Below, in pieces: positions 50,198-58,296 of a stretch of DNA of 64,000 nucleotides. The translations under genes were made by a program, and so were the position numbers. This DNA is from CAZCFB01 sp964511535. Its GTDB lineage: Bacteria; Myxococcota_A; Polyangia; GCA-2747355; CAZCFB01. Every line of letters begins with the position of its first letter. The stretch's first letter is position 1. Location of the stretch: assembly GCA_964511535.1 (NCBI GenBank), contig CAZEFW010000010.1:1-64000 (forward strand). Direction: 5' to 3'. The notes under the pieces were generated by a model, which worked only from the letters and a program-made list of their open reading frames with translations, had not been told where the DNA came from and ran no database searches.

Positions 50198-51400
50198 ATG
50201 CGGGCGCAGGCTGCAGGCGGTATCATTGATCCCGTGAGCGCTGTGCCCGCCAGCTCTGGACTCCTGCCCCCGCCCTCCGAGCTTCTGCTTCGCGCCTACG
50301 ATCCGCTGGATCGGCACATGGCCCACGGCCATGACCTGGCCAGCCGGTTGATCACGCGCCAGTGCGGCCGGGCGGACAACCTGCTGGTCTCGGTGCTGGA
50401 GCGGCTGTTCATGTCCCGGGACGCACCCGACCTCTCCGGCGACATCGTCGCGCGTATGCGTCGCGTGGGGCGCACCTACGCCAGCCCCGAGCTGCTGGCC
50501 GCGCCCGGCAGCTACTTCCCCGAGCCGCCGCCTGCGACGGAGGTCACGGTCAAGCGCCGGGGGCTGGTGCGGCGAGGGCGCCGGCTGCGGCTGAGCTTCC
50601 CCAGCACCTACCGCACCCACGACCGGGCGTTTCAGCCGGAGCTGGACGCCTTCCGCGAGAACCAGCGCTGCCACGCGCTGTACCTGACCCGGGGCAAGCC
50701 GGGCGCCCCCACGGTGGTGTTCATCCACTTCTGGTATGGCGGCCACCTGCCCATGGACGAGCTGATCCTCTCGGCCCGCGCCTACTACCGCGCCGGCCTC
50801 GACGTGGTGCTGTTCACCCTGCCGTTTCACGGGGCGCGCACGCCGGGGCAAGCGCGGCTGTCGGGCCAGCTGTTCCCCAACCGCGATCTGCAGCGCACAA
50901 ACGAGGCCTTCGGCCAGGCGGTCTGGGATCTGCGGGCCCTGCTGGGGTGGCTGCGCCGCGAGCGGGACGTGGGGCCGGTGGGGTTGGTGGGGCTCAGCCT
51001 GGGGGGCTACACCGCGTCGCTGCTGGCGGGGCTGGTGCCGGACCTGGCCTTCACGGTGGCCATCATGGCGCCCTGCTCCTTCGCGGACGTGTTCTGGCTG
51101 CACGGCGAGGGGAGGCCCGGCCGGGCCCAGGCCGAGGCGGTGGGGTTCACCCTGTGGGACTTCCGCACCGTGTGGGCCGTGCACTGCCCGCTGCTCCACC
51201 CGCCGCTGCTGCCCCGCGAGCGGCTGCTCGTGGTGCTGGGGGAGGGCGACACGGTGGTGCCGGCCGCGCACCCGTACGCCCTGGCGCACCACTGGGGCGG
51301 CCCGGAGACCCTGACCTATCCGGGCAGCCACCTGGTCCCCCTGGGCAAGGCCAGGTACGTGCGCGCGGTGCGCGACTGGATCTTGAGGCGGGTCGGCTGA
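50198..51400 (+). CDS. Alpha/beta hydrolase
   Basis: 400 residues. The nucleophile elbow GLSLGG lies near residue 270, with IHFWYGGHLPMDE before it, an acidic GEGDTVV near 350 and a C-terminal PGSHL for the catalytic His, completing a Ser-Asp-His triad. The ~150 residues before the core are an N-terminal extension without recognised features. The ATG at 50198 has GGAGG four bases upstream. It is probably an esterase or lipase-like enzyme; substrate unknown. It is followed after 42 bases by the ankyrin lipoprotein gene, so they may be cotranscribed. Confidence 0.82.
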   Translation: MRAQAAGGIIDPVSAVPASSGLLPPPSELLLRAYDPLDRHMAHGHDLASRLITRQCGRADNLLVSVLERLFMSRDAPDLSGDIVARMRRVGRTYASPELLAAPGSYFPEPPPATEVTVKRRGLVRRGRRLRLSFPSTYRTHDRAFQPELDAFRENQRCHALYLTRGKPGAPTVVFIHFWYGGHLPMDELILSARAYYRAGLDVVLFTLPFHGARTPGQARLSGQLFPNRDLQRTNEAFGQAVWDLRALLGWLRRERDVGPVGLVGLSLGGYTASLLAGLVPDLAFTVAIMAPCSFADVFWLHGEGRPGRAQAEAVGFTLWDFRTVWAVHCPLLHPPLLPRERLLVVLGEGDTVVPAAHPYALAHHWGGPETLTYPGSHLVPLGKARYVRAVRDWILRRVG

Positions 51401-51442
51401 GGCAGTGAGCCCGCAGCCGGCGCCTGCCAGACGGAGGACGAG

Positions 51443-52552
51443 ATGAGGCGACTGGACATCCTGAAACCGATGGGCCTGACGCTGGCGCTGGTGGGCCTCT
51501 GCGCTTGCCGGGCGGCTCCTTCCGCGCCGGCGGTGGAGGCGTGCCCGCGTCCCGACAAGGCACCCGAGACCCGGGCGCCGGCGCAGCTGTCCCGCGCGGC
51601 GCTGGCGGCCTGCAGATCGCGAGACCACCAGGAGGTCCGCCGGCTGCTCGAGGCGGGGGCGGATCCGGATCACCGCGACGGCGCCGGGGCGTCGCTGCTG
51701 CTGGTGGCAGCCGGGCTGGGCGACGAGCAGACGGTGTCCGCGCTGCTGCAGGCCGGGGCAGATATCCACGTGGTGGACGGGGCCATGGGCGTGTCCGCCC
51801 TGCACCGGGCGGCCCAGGCGGGCAGCGTGCCGATCCTCACCGCGCTGCTGGACCGCGGCGCCTACATCGACCAGCAGTCGGCGGTCAACGGCCACACGCC
51901 GCTGCTGGACGCTTGCTTCTACAAGCGCTACGCGGCCATCGATTTCCTGCTGCGGCGGGGCGCCAACATGGCCCTGCGCAACACCCTCGGCCTCACCCCC
52001 ATGGACTGGGCGCTGCGCCAGAAGGACGACAAGATCAAGGCGCTGCTGCAGGAGCAGGGCCGCCGCGATGCAGACCTCACGCAGAAGCAGGCGCTGCTGG
52101 CGGCCGTGCGCGCCAATGACCTGGCCCGCGTCAAGCAGCTGGTGGGGCAGGGCGCGGACGTGGATCAGGTGGCCAGGGACGGCAACACGCCGCTGCTCAT
52201 CGCGGCCAAGTTCGGCTACACCGAGATCATCCGCACCCTGCTGGAGAAGGGCGCCGACCCGAACAAGGTGGACCGGCTGATGAAGGCCACCCCGGGTCAC
52301 AAGGCGGGCTTCTTCGGCCACGCCGAGATCACGCGGCTGCTGGTGAAGCACGGCCTGAAGCTCGACGCCCAGGGACCGTACAACGGCTACACCGCGCTGC
52401 ACGACGCCCTGCTCAACCGCCACGAGGAGACCGCCGAGGTGCTCATCCGCGCCGGCGCCTCGGTCACCATCAAGGGGATCGACGGCAAGAGCCCGCGCGA
52501 CCTGGCCCAGGCAATGGGCCTGACCCGGCTGCTGGGGCTGATGAAACGCTGA
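51443..52552 (+). CDS. Ankyrin-repeat lipoprotein
   Basis: 369 residues. A signal peptide with lipobox-like LCAC (residues ~18-22), a short linker, then about eight ankyrin repeats in two blocks (residues ~50-205 and ~215-365), seen as GADPDHRDGAGASLLLVAA, GHTPLLDACFYKRY, DGNTPLLIAAKFGYTEI and NGYTALHDALLNRHEE. Ankyrin stacks bind other proteins; the lipid anchor places this one in the periplasm or outer membrane. The break between blocks (DADLTQKQALLAAVRAND) suggests an internal duplication. Confidence 0.86.
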   Translation: MRRLDILKPMGLTLALVGLCACRAAPSAPAVEACPRPDKAPETRAPAQLSRAALAACRSRDHQEVRRLLEAGADPDHRDGAGASLLLVAAGLGDEQTVSALLQAGADIHVVDGAMGVSALHRAAQAGSVPILTALLDRGAYIDQQSAVNGHTPLLDACFYKRYAAIDFLLRRGANMALRNTLGLTPMDWALRQKDDKIKALLQEQGRRDADLTQKQALLAAVRANDLARVKQLVGQGADVDQVARDGNTPLLIAAKFGYTEIIRTLLEKGADPNKVDRLMKATPGHKAGFFGHAEITRLLVKHGLKLDAQGPYNGYTALHDALLNRHEETAEVLIRAGASVTIKGIDGKSPRDLAQAMGLTRLLGLMKR

Positions 52553-52599
52553 GGCCCCGGGCTGGCGGGCGCTGGAATCGGTGCTACGCCAATTACTGT

Positions 52600-53433
52600 A
52601 TGTCTCGCCCGGTCCACAAGGTTGCCGTCCTGCTCGCAGCGGTGTTCTGCAGCGGCGGAAACTGCCCGAACGATCAGCACGTACCCCTCGGCGGGTTCTG
52701 CACCGCATCGGATGATTGCATCGTCGGGCTGTGTATCGACAGCTACTGCAAGGAGTGCAATACCACCCAGCACTGCCAGGCGATCCACGTCGGCTCCACC
52801 TGCGTGAACAACAAGTGCGTTCGGCCGCCCGACGCGGGGCCCAAAGACAGCGGCGGCGGCAGCGACACCATCGCTGACGCGTCGTCGTCCGCGGATCTGC
52901 CCGGAACGCCGCCCGACGGCGGGGGCGGCGACAAGGGGCCGCTCTGCGCCACGGTGCATCAGCCGTGGACCGCCAAGAAGGACATCGCCGAGCCCACGGC
53001 GCTGGTCTGCGGCGCCACCAATGTGCTGAGCAAGGACGGCGCGGTGGCCGGCATGGGCTTCGCCGCCACGGGCAAGGTCTACGCGCCCGACCCGACCCAG
53101 AGCACCTCCGTCGTGGCGGCCTGCGTGGCGGTGGACTTCAACCAGGCGGTGGCCGCCCGGGCGGCGCGGTTGACCGTCCGCCGGGTCCAGACCGCATGCA
53201 ACGACAGCTGCACCGGCACCGCCTGCAATACCGGCGGCCATGTCAACCTCTACGCCAGCAGCGACGGCGCCAGCTGGCGCTACCTGACGCAGTTCATCGC
53301 CAGCACGAGCACCCTGGCGCAGCGGACCATCCCGCTGCCGTCCGGCAGCCTGCGCCACCTGCTGGTCTGCCGCGCCGCCAGCGGCCCGGCCCGGGACAAC
53401 GTGGAGCTGGACCACGTGGAGCTCTGCCAGTAG
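52600..53433 (+). CDS. Secreted Cys-rich hypothetical protein
   Basis: 277 residues. An N-terminal hydrophobic signal (VAVLLAAVFCSGG, lipoprotein-like with an early Cys) is followed by a Cys-rich module of the type GGFCTASDDCIVGLCIDSYC also found in large neighbouring surface proteins, then an Asp/Gly/Ser linker (DAGPKDSGGGSD). The C-terminal ~165 residues form a beta-rich domain (VAACVAVDFNQAVAARAARLTVRR, VNLYASSDGASWRYL) resembling a discoidin/F5-8 C-type sandwich. Probably a surface carbohydrate- or protein-binding factor. No strong RBS. Confidence 0.7.
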   Translation: MSRPVHKVAVLLAAVFCSGGNCPNDQHVPLGGFCTASDDCIVGLCIDSYCKECNTTQHCQAIHVGSTCVNNKCVRPPDAGPKDSGGGSDTIADASSSADLPGTPPDGGGGDKGPLCATVHQPWTAKKDIAEPTALVCGATNVLSKDGAVAGMGFAATGKVYAPDPTQSTSVVAACVAVDFNQAVAARAARLTVRRVQTACNDSCTGTACNTGGHVNLYASSDGASWRYLTQFIASTSTLAQRTIPLPSGSLRHLLVCRAASGPARDNVELDHVELCQ

Positions 53434-53502
53434 TCCGACGGCGCCCTCGCTCCAGCCGGCGATTCACCCCTCGCGCTGGCGATCTGTGCTAAGAAAGCCG
53501 CC

Positions 53503-54525
53503 ATGACCCCGGACCCCAAACCGCCTCGCCCGCTGTGGCGCCGCCCCTCGGTCTGGGTCGGGTTCCTGCTGAGCGCCCTGGCCATCGGAACCTTCGTGGC
53601 GCTGTTCGACCTGGGCCAGGTGAGCCGCTCGCTGCTGCAGGCAGACATGTCGCTCATGGGCGTGGCGTCGCTCTTCTTCATCGGCACCTACTTCATCCGC
53701 GGCTACCGCTGGAAGCTGCTGCTGGCGCCCATGAAGCGGCTGCCCTACGGCCAGGTGCGAGACGTGCTGTGGACCGGCTTCATGGTCAACTGTCTGCTGC
53801 CCGCCCGGGCCGGCGAGATCGCGCGCCCGCTGGTGCTGTGGAAGGTGGCGGGCACCAGCCGCCGCGGCGGCCTGGCCAGCGTCGGCGTTGAGCGGATCTT
53901 CGACGGCATCGTGCTGGTGGGGCTGATCTCGGTGATCGGCTCCATGTTCAGGGTGCCGGGCTGGGCGCGCAGCATGGGGCATGTCACCGCGGCGGTGCTC
54001 ACGGTGGCGCTCATCGTGTGCGTCTGGCTCGCCTTCCACCACCACAGCTTCTTCGCCGTGGCCGAGCGGGCGCTCTTCTTCCTGCCCGAGGGCGTGCGGG
54101 GCAGGGTGCTCGGCTTCTTCAGGCGCTTCGTGGACGGCACCCGCGCCCTGCGCGATCCGCGCCTGGTGGCGGGGGTCGGCGCCATCACCCTCGTCGTGTG
54201 GGGCATGGAGGTGGTGGTGTACCACACGGTGATGCTCGCCTTCGGCGTGAACCTGCCGCTGTGGGCCGCGGCGCTCTGCCTCGCGGTGACCAACTTCGGC
54301 ATCGCCGTGCCGTCAGCGCCGGGATACGTGGGGGTGTTCGAGGCGGCGTGCGGGGGCGTGCTCATGGCGCTGGGCGTGGACAAGGAGCTGGCCCTGTCCT
54401 ACGCCATCGGCCTGCACCTGCTGATGTTCGTCTGGGTGGTTGGCGGCGGCCTGTTCTGGATGTGGCGCCTCGGGCTGAACCTCAGGGATGTCTCGGGGCA
54501 ATCCCCCGCGCCTCAGAGCAGGTAG
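53503..54525 (+). CDS. UPF0104/YbhN-like integral membrane protein
   Basis: 340 residues with about eight transmembrane helices. Conserved blocks of the family related to the LPG-synthase membrane domain: YFIRGYRWKLLLAP, GFMVNCLLPARAGEIARP, SVGVERIFDGIVLV and FGIAVPSAPGYVGVFE. Such proteins are thought to move or synthesise lipids; there is no C-terminal acyl-transferase domain, so a flippase-like role fits better. Its stop overlaps that of the convergent barrel gene by 13 bases. Confidence 0.85.
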   Translation: MTPDPKPPRPLWRRPSVWVGFLLSALAIGTFVALFDLGQVSRSLLQADMSLMGVASLFFIGTYFIRGYRWKLLLAPMKRLPYGQVRDVLWTGFMVNCLLPARAGEIARPLVLWKVAGTSRRGGLASVGVERIFDGIVLVGLISVIGSMFRVPGWARSMGHVTAAVLTVALIVCVWLAFHHHSFFAVAERALFFLPEGVRGRVLGFFRRFVDGTRALRDPRLVAGVGAITLVVWGMEVVVYHTVMLAFGVNLPLWAAALCLAVTNFGIAVPSAPGYVGVFEAACGGVLMALGVDKELALSYAIGLHLLMFVWVVGGGLFWMWRLGLNLRDVSGQSPAPQSR

Positions 54526-55100
54526 TAAAACCCGAGGAGCCCGCGCAGGGCGAAGGGTTGGCGGATGGTGTCGTCGCCGCTGTAGGTGGCCACGAACTGG
54601 TAGCCGCCGTGCAGCTGCACGCCCCAGCGCCGGCTGACGCGGTAGCCCACGCCGAGGTCGGCGCCCAGGTTGTATCCGTAGCCGACAAAATCCCCGTACT
54701 GCAGGTAGGCCGCGCCGCCCTGGGCCAGCAGGAAGATCTCCCACCTGCCGATGGGGAGCACTCCGCGCAGGGTGATGGACGGCAGCACGAGCAGGAACTG
54801 CTCGTCCCGCCCAGGCAGCTGAACGTCCACCCGTACGCCGGCGCCGAAGTAGCGGATCGGGGCGTACTCCCAGTGCAGCCCCACCCCGAAGGCGCTGCGC
54901 GAGGCGTCGAGCTTGCTGTCGCTGCGCCCCTGCACGTCGCCGAAGTACCAGCTCCAGACGCTGTAGGGCGCGAAGTCCACGCCGAAGCGGTGGCCCGCGT
55001 CGCGATCCGGCTGCTCCGCCGGCGGGTGGGGCGCCTCGGCCCACGCCGGCGTGCCCGCGAGCATCAGGGCAGCGAGCAGGATCATGGCGGAGCGAGGCAT
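54513..55100 (-). CDS. Small outer-membrane beta-barrel protein
   Basis: 195 residues. A signal peptide (MILLAALMLAGTPAWA) is followed by alternating amphipathic strands ending in aromatic/aliphatic residues (FGVDFAPYSVWSWYFGDV, GLHWEYAPIRYFGAG, WGVQLHGGYQFVATYS), giving about eight strands as in OmpW/OmpA-like barrels. The C-terminus is GFYYLL rather than the canonical terminal Phe. The start at 55100 removes a non-coding N-terminal extension that would overlap the cytochrome gene. Confidence 0.72.
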   Translation of the reverse strand: MPRSAMILLAALMLAGTPAWAEAPHPPAEQPDRDAGHRFGVDFAPYSVWSWYFGDVQGRSDSKLDASRSAFGVGLHWEYAPIRYFGAGVRVDVQLPGRDEQFLLVLPSITLRGVLPIGRWEIFLLAQGGAAYLQYGDFVGYGYNLGADLGVGYRVSRRWGVQLHGGYQFVATYSGDDTIRQPFALRGLLGFYYLL

Positions 55101-55144
55101 GGGGGCACGATACCGCCTGAAGCGGCCTCGTGGCCAGGGGCGGA

Positions 55145-56758
55145 TCAGAGGAAGTCGAGCTTGCCGTTGATGTGCCTGGTGATGTCGATCTTGCCGTCGG
55201 CGAACATGGAGATGTGGCAGACCTTGCAGTAGGTGAGGGGGTACTGCGGTTTGCCCTTGTGGCACGAGTCGCAGACCAGCCCGCCGGTTAGTTTGGAGGT
55301 CCACTTCCAGGTGGAGCCCACCTTGCTCTTGGGGCGCGAGTGGCAGTAGACGTCGATGCAGGTGCGCGTCTTGGGGTCATAGCGGGCCTTCGTCTTGGTC
55401 TTGGGATCCCGCTTCTTGCCCGAGGCCAGGTCGTCGAACACCACCTCCGCGCCCACCGTGTTGTCCAGGTGCCCCTTGTCGTAGGTGGCCTTCGGGACCT
55501 TGTGGCAGGTGCTGCACGGCAGCGCCACCCGGTGGCTCGATTTGCTGAGGTGGATGGCGTGCAGTCCCACGCCGGGGGCGGTGATGGCGGTCCGGCCCAT
55601 CAGGTCGGGCGGCGGCGCGCCGAGGCTGCCGCTGCCGTGGCAGCCATTGCAGCCGGTGGCCGCGCCCTTGCCCACCTGCACCTTGCGGTCGATGTGCAGG
55701 TCGAGGCGGACGAATCGCTGACCCACCGTGCCGTTGATGTCGAAGCAGCCCGCCTGGCCCGGCGTACAGCGCGCCACGGTCTGGGGGTGGCACTGGGAGC
55801 AGTCAGCCCCGCCGTGGTGTTTCCCCGGCCCGGCGTGGCAGGAGGTGCAGTCGCCCACCCCGGAGGAGAGCCAGCTCGGCCTGCTGAGCGGTCCGGAGCT
55901 CTTGAGGGACGCGCCGTGGCAGTACACCGTGCAGCGGCCGGTCTTGCGATCATACTCCTGGGCCACGCCGGCCACGCGCCCCCGGGCGCCGAGGGTCACC
56001 TCGGCCTTGAGATCGGTGGTCTGGCCGGTCAGGTCGTCGAAAAGGTGCCCCGGCGCCTTCACGGTCGCGGGCACGGTGTGGCAATCCTTGCATGAGATTC
56101 GGGTGATCATGGACGAGGCGATGTGGCTGCGGTGCGCGCCCACTCCAGGGGCCCGGGTGGGATCAAGGTTCCAGGAGAGGTCAGGCGGCGGCGGCGCGCC
56201 GTGGCAGGTGGTGCACCCGGACATCGGGCCGCCCGGGTGGCAGCTGGTGCAGCTCCTGGCCGAGGTTCCGCCCAGCAGTTTCCCCCCGTGGCATGGCGCG
56301 CACACCTCGGTCTTCCAGCGCTGCCGGCGCAGCTCGCCGCCGTGGAAGGAGCGCGCGTCGCGGTCCAGCGGCAAGAGCCAGCCCGGCGGGTGGACGCTGG
56401 ATCGGAAATAGGCCATGCGATCCTTCACCACCCAGTCGGTGAGCATGGTCAACTCGGCGGGGGTGAGCCGCTGCCGGTGGGTGCCCTTGAACACCGACAG
56501 CAGCGCGCTCGCAGCCTCGCCCGGCAGGGCGTTGCGCTTGAGGTCGCTGCCCGCGCCCAGCAGGCCGCGCCAGTGGGTCAGGTCGTAGCCCGCCGCCGCC
56601 TTGCCCCCTGCGGCGTGGCACCCGGCGCATCTCTTTTGCAGCAGCGGCGCGATGTCCTCGACGTAGACAAACGCCGGGGCCTCCCCCGCGGGCGGGGGAC
56701 GCACCTCTCCACATCCGAGGAGCAGCAGGGGGATGATGAGGCAACTTCGGTGAGGCAC
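55145..56758 (-). CDS. Multiheme c-type cytochrome lipoprotein (13 heme motifs)
   Basis: 537 residues with lipobox LLLLGC. It has eleven CxxCH heme sites (CAGCH, CAPCH, CTSCH, CTTCH, CKDCH, CTSCH, CSQCH, CNGCH, CSTCH, CDSCH, CKVCH) and two long-spaced ones, CTVYCH and CIDVYCH. The latter, followed by W...CDSCH, matches the Geobacter CxxxxCH...CxxCH module; the former is the same module short by one residue. Several distal His (GAHRSHIAS, GLHAIHLSKSSHR) could be axial ligands. Such proteins carry electrons to extracellular acceptors such as metal oxides. No other cytochrome genes are visible here. Confidence 0.9.
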   Translation of the reverse strand: MPHRSCLIIPLLLLGCGEVRPPPAGEAPAFVYVEDIAPLLQKRCAGCHAAGGKAAAGYDLTHWRGLLGAGSDLKRNALPGEAASALLSVFKGTHRQRLTPAELTMLTDWVVKDRMAYFRSSVHPPGWLLPLDRDARSFHGGELRRQRWKTEVCAPCHGGKLLGGTSARSCTSCHPGGPMSGCTTCHGAPPPPDLSWNLDPTRAPGVGAHRSHIASSMITRISCKDCHTVPATVKAPGHLFDDLTGQTTDLKAEVTLGARGRVAGVAQEYDRKTGRCTVYCHGASLKSSGPLSRPSWLSSGVGDCTSCHAGPGKHHGGADCSQCHPQTVARCTPGQAGCFDINGTVGQRFVRLDLHIDRKVQVGKGAATGCNGCHGSGSLGAPPPDLMGRTAITAPGVGLHAIHLSKSSHRVALPCSTCHKVPKATYDKGHLDNTVGAEVVFDDLASGKKRDPKTKTKARYDPKTRTCIDVYCHSRPKSKVGSTWKWTSKLTGGLVCDSCHKGKPQYPLTYCKVCHISMFADGKIDITRHINGKLDFL

Positions 56759-56832
56759 AGGGCGATTTTACCGCCCCGCTCGTCTGCTGACCATAGCACC
56801 GATCAGGCAAGCTCCCGTCGCCAGGCTCGCTC

Positions 56833-56910
56833 TTGAAATCACTGGCTTTGTTGCTCGTCGGTTGCTTGCCTCCAGCAAGCGCCCTTCTCGCGCCGTGCCA
56901 GTGATTCCAA
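56833..56910. repeat. Nested inverted repeat between arsM and the cytochrome gene
   Basis: Outer arms TTGAAATCACTGGC (56833-56846) and GCCAGTGATTCCAA (56897-56910) pair at 13 of 14 positions. Inside, GCTTGC (56864-56869) and GCAAGC (56875-56880) form a second hairpin. It lies in the 191-base spacer upstream of the cytochrome start and downstream of arsM. It may be a terminator/antiterminator, a structured RNA, or a mobile-element scar. Confidence 0.6.
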
Positions 56911-56949
56911 TTGCTTCCCCTGGCTCGGTCCGTTTGGCCGTTCGGTGCT

Positions 56950-57861
56950 CTACTCGGGCTTTCGCGCGTACACCTTGGCGCTCCAGACCTTGCCCTCGAG
57001 GGAGCGCGCGATCTCCTGGATCACCGACACGAGGGCGTCGTCGCCGCAGCAGGAGGACATCTCGCCCACGCCCTCGGCGGTGACGAAGGCCGCCAGCTGC
57101 GACGCGTCGTACACCAGCCGCTCCCGCACCTCCACACCCTCCAGCCCCGCGGCGCGCAGCCCGGCGAGGTAGCTGTCCTCGTCGATGGCGCCGGCCAGGC
57201 AGGAGCTGTAGAGGCCCGCGCTCTGCAGCACCCAGTCGGGCAGGTCGGTGGCCACGATGTCGGAGACCAGCATCTGCCCGCCCGGCTTGAGCACCCGGGA
57301 GATCTCGTCGAACACGCGCTGCTTCTCCGGCGAGAGGTTGATCACGCAGTTGGAGATGACCCAGTCCACGGTGCCCGCGTCCACAGGCAGCTTCTCGATG
57401 ATCCCCTTGCGCACCTCCACGTTATCCAGCCCCGCGGCGGCGGCGTTGCGCCGGGCGTGCTCGAGCATCTCGTCGGTCATGTCCACCCCGAGGGCCTTGC
57501 CCTCCGGACCGACGATCTTGGCCGCGAGCAGAAGGTCGATGCCCGCGCCCGAGCCGAGATCGAGCACCGTGTCCCCCTGGCCGATGCCGCTCAGGGCCAC
57601 CGGGTTGCCGCAGCCGAAGGAGGAGACCACCGCCTCCTGTGGCAGGTCCAGCAGCTCGGCGGCGCTGTACCCGGCCAGCTTCGCGGCCACGCCCTCGGGC
57701 ACGGACTCCGCCGAGGGCGCGCAGCATGAGGAGGCCGCCGCGCCCTCCTGCCCGGGGACGGTGCCCCCGCAGCATCCCGTGGATTGGCCAGCCGTGGCGC
57801 TCTTCACCGCCGCCGCGTAGTCGGCCGAGACTTGCTTCCTGATCTGTTCGCTCTTGTCCAT
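56950..57861 (-). CDS. arsM: Arsenite S-adenosylmethionine methyltransferase
   Basis: 303 residues. ArsM methylates arsenite to mono-, di- and trimethyl arsenicals. The SAM loop is LDLGSGAGIDLLLAA and the three arsenic-binding cysteines are at C84 (SFGCGNP), C172 (SNCVINLSP) and C221 (YSSCLAGAI), so the site is complete. Additional Cys pairs near residues 30-31 and 46-47 (CCGG, CCAP) fit the N-terminal Cys-rich segments of bacterial ArsM. It starts one base after the arsR stop, so the genes are cotranscribed and probably cotranslated. Confidence 0.95.
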   Translation of the reverse strand: MDKSEQIRKQVSADYAAAVKSATAGQSTGCCGGTVPGQEGAAASSCCAPSAESVPEGVAAKLAGYSAAELLDLPQEAVVSSFGCGNPVALSGIGQGDTVLDLGSGAGIDLLLAAKIVGPEGKALGVDMTDEMLEHARRNAAAAGLDNVEVRKGIIEKLPVDAGTVDWVISNCVINLSPEKQRVFDEISRVLKPGGQMLVSDIVATDLPDWVLQSAGLYSSCLAGAIDEDSYLAGLRAAGLEGVEVRERLVYDASQLAAFVTAEGVGEMSSCCGDDALVSVIQEIARSLEGKVWSAKVYARKPE

Positions 57862-57862
57862 T

Positions 57863-58198
57863 TCAGCTCTCCTTGTCGCTTGATTCTGGCGGGCAGCAGG
57901 TGTCCAGCGCGTCGGCCAGCTGACGCAGCATGCCGGCCAGCTTGCCGCAGTTCACGGCGTAGAACACCTGCTTGCCCTGTTTCTTGGAGGTCACGGCGCC
58001 GGCGTCGCGCAGCACCGCCAGGTGCCTCGACGCGGTGGAGAGGTCCACCGGACAGCAGGTGGACAGCTCGCTCACCGAGCAGGGGCGGCGGCACTCCGCC
58101 AGCATGGCCAGCAGGGAGACCCGGTTGGGATCGCCCAGCGCCTTGAACAGCCGGGTCGGGATCAACTCGGAGATACTCTGTGTGGTCTTGCAGGTCAT
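57863..58198 (-). CDS. arsR: ArsR-family metalloregulator
   Basis: 111 residues with a winged-helix core: LFKALGDPNRVSLLAMLAEC, then DLSTASRHLAVLRDAGAVTSKKQGKQVFY. Cysteines at C36, C40, C48/C49, C84 and C101/C102 provide several possible arsenite sites; the C48-C49 pair near the recognition helix and the C-terminal CC pair resemble non-canonical ArsR sensors. ATG at 58198 is chosen; an apparent TTG start at 58237 would lie inside the operator. It likely represses itself and arsM until arsenite binds. Confidence 0.92.
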   Translation of the reverse strand: MTCKTTQSISELIPTRLFKALGDPNRVSLLAMLAECRRPCSVSELSTCCPVDLSTASRHLAVLRDAGAVTSKKQGKQVFYAVNCGKLAGMLRQLADALDTCCPPESSDKES

Positions 58199-58228
58199 GT
58201 CGTCAGCACCCTCGTTGTTAGTTTCATG

Positions 58229-58246
58229 TTTGTACAACGGTGCAAA
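58229..58246 (-). promoter_or_regulatory. Candidate ArsR operator
   Basis: TTTGTAC (58229-58235) and GTGCAAA (58240-58246) form 7-bp arms with one mismatch and a 4-base spacer, 31 bases upstream of arsR. Size and position fit ArsR/SmtB operators. Confidence 0.6.
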
Positions 58247-58296
58247 TGTAGCGCCTGGGCCCGGGGTGTCAAGGGCGTGATGTAAGATTCTCAGCA

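Noticed and set aside
56833..56910. Integron attC site
   Set aside because: The nested stems recall attC, but conserved RYYYAAC/GTTRRRY core sites were not seen and no integrase or cassette array is present.
58195..58227. Ten-codon leader ORF (MKLTTRVLTT) whose stop overlaps the arsR start
   Set aside because: No ribosome-binding site and no regulatory residue pattern; length is consistent with chance.
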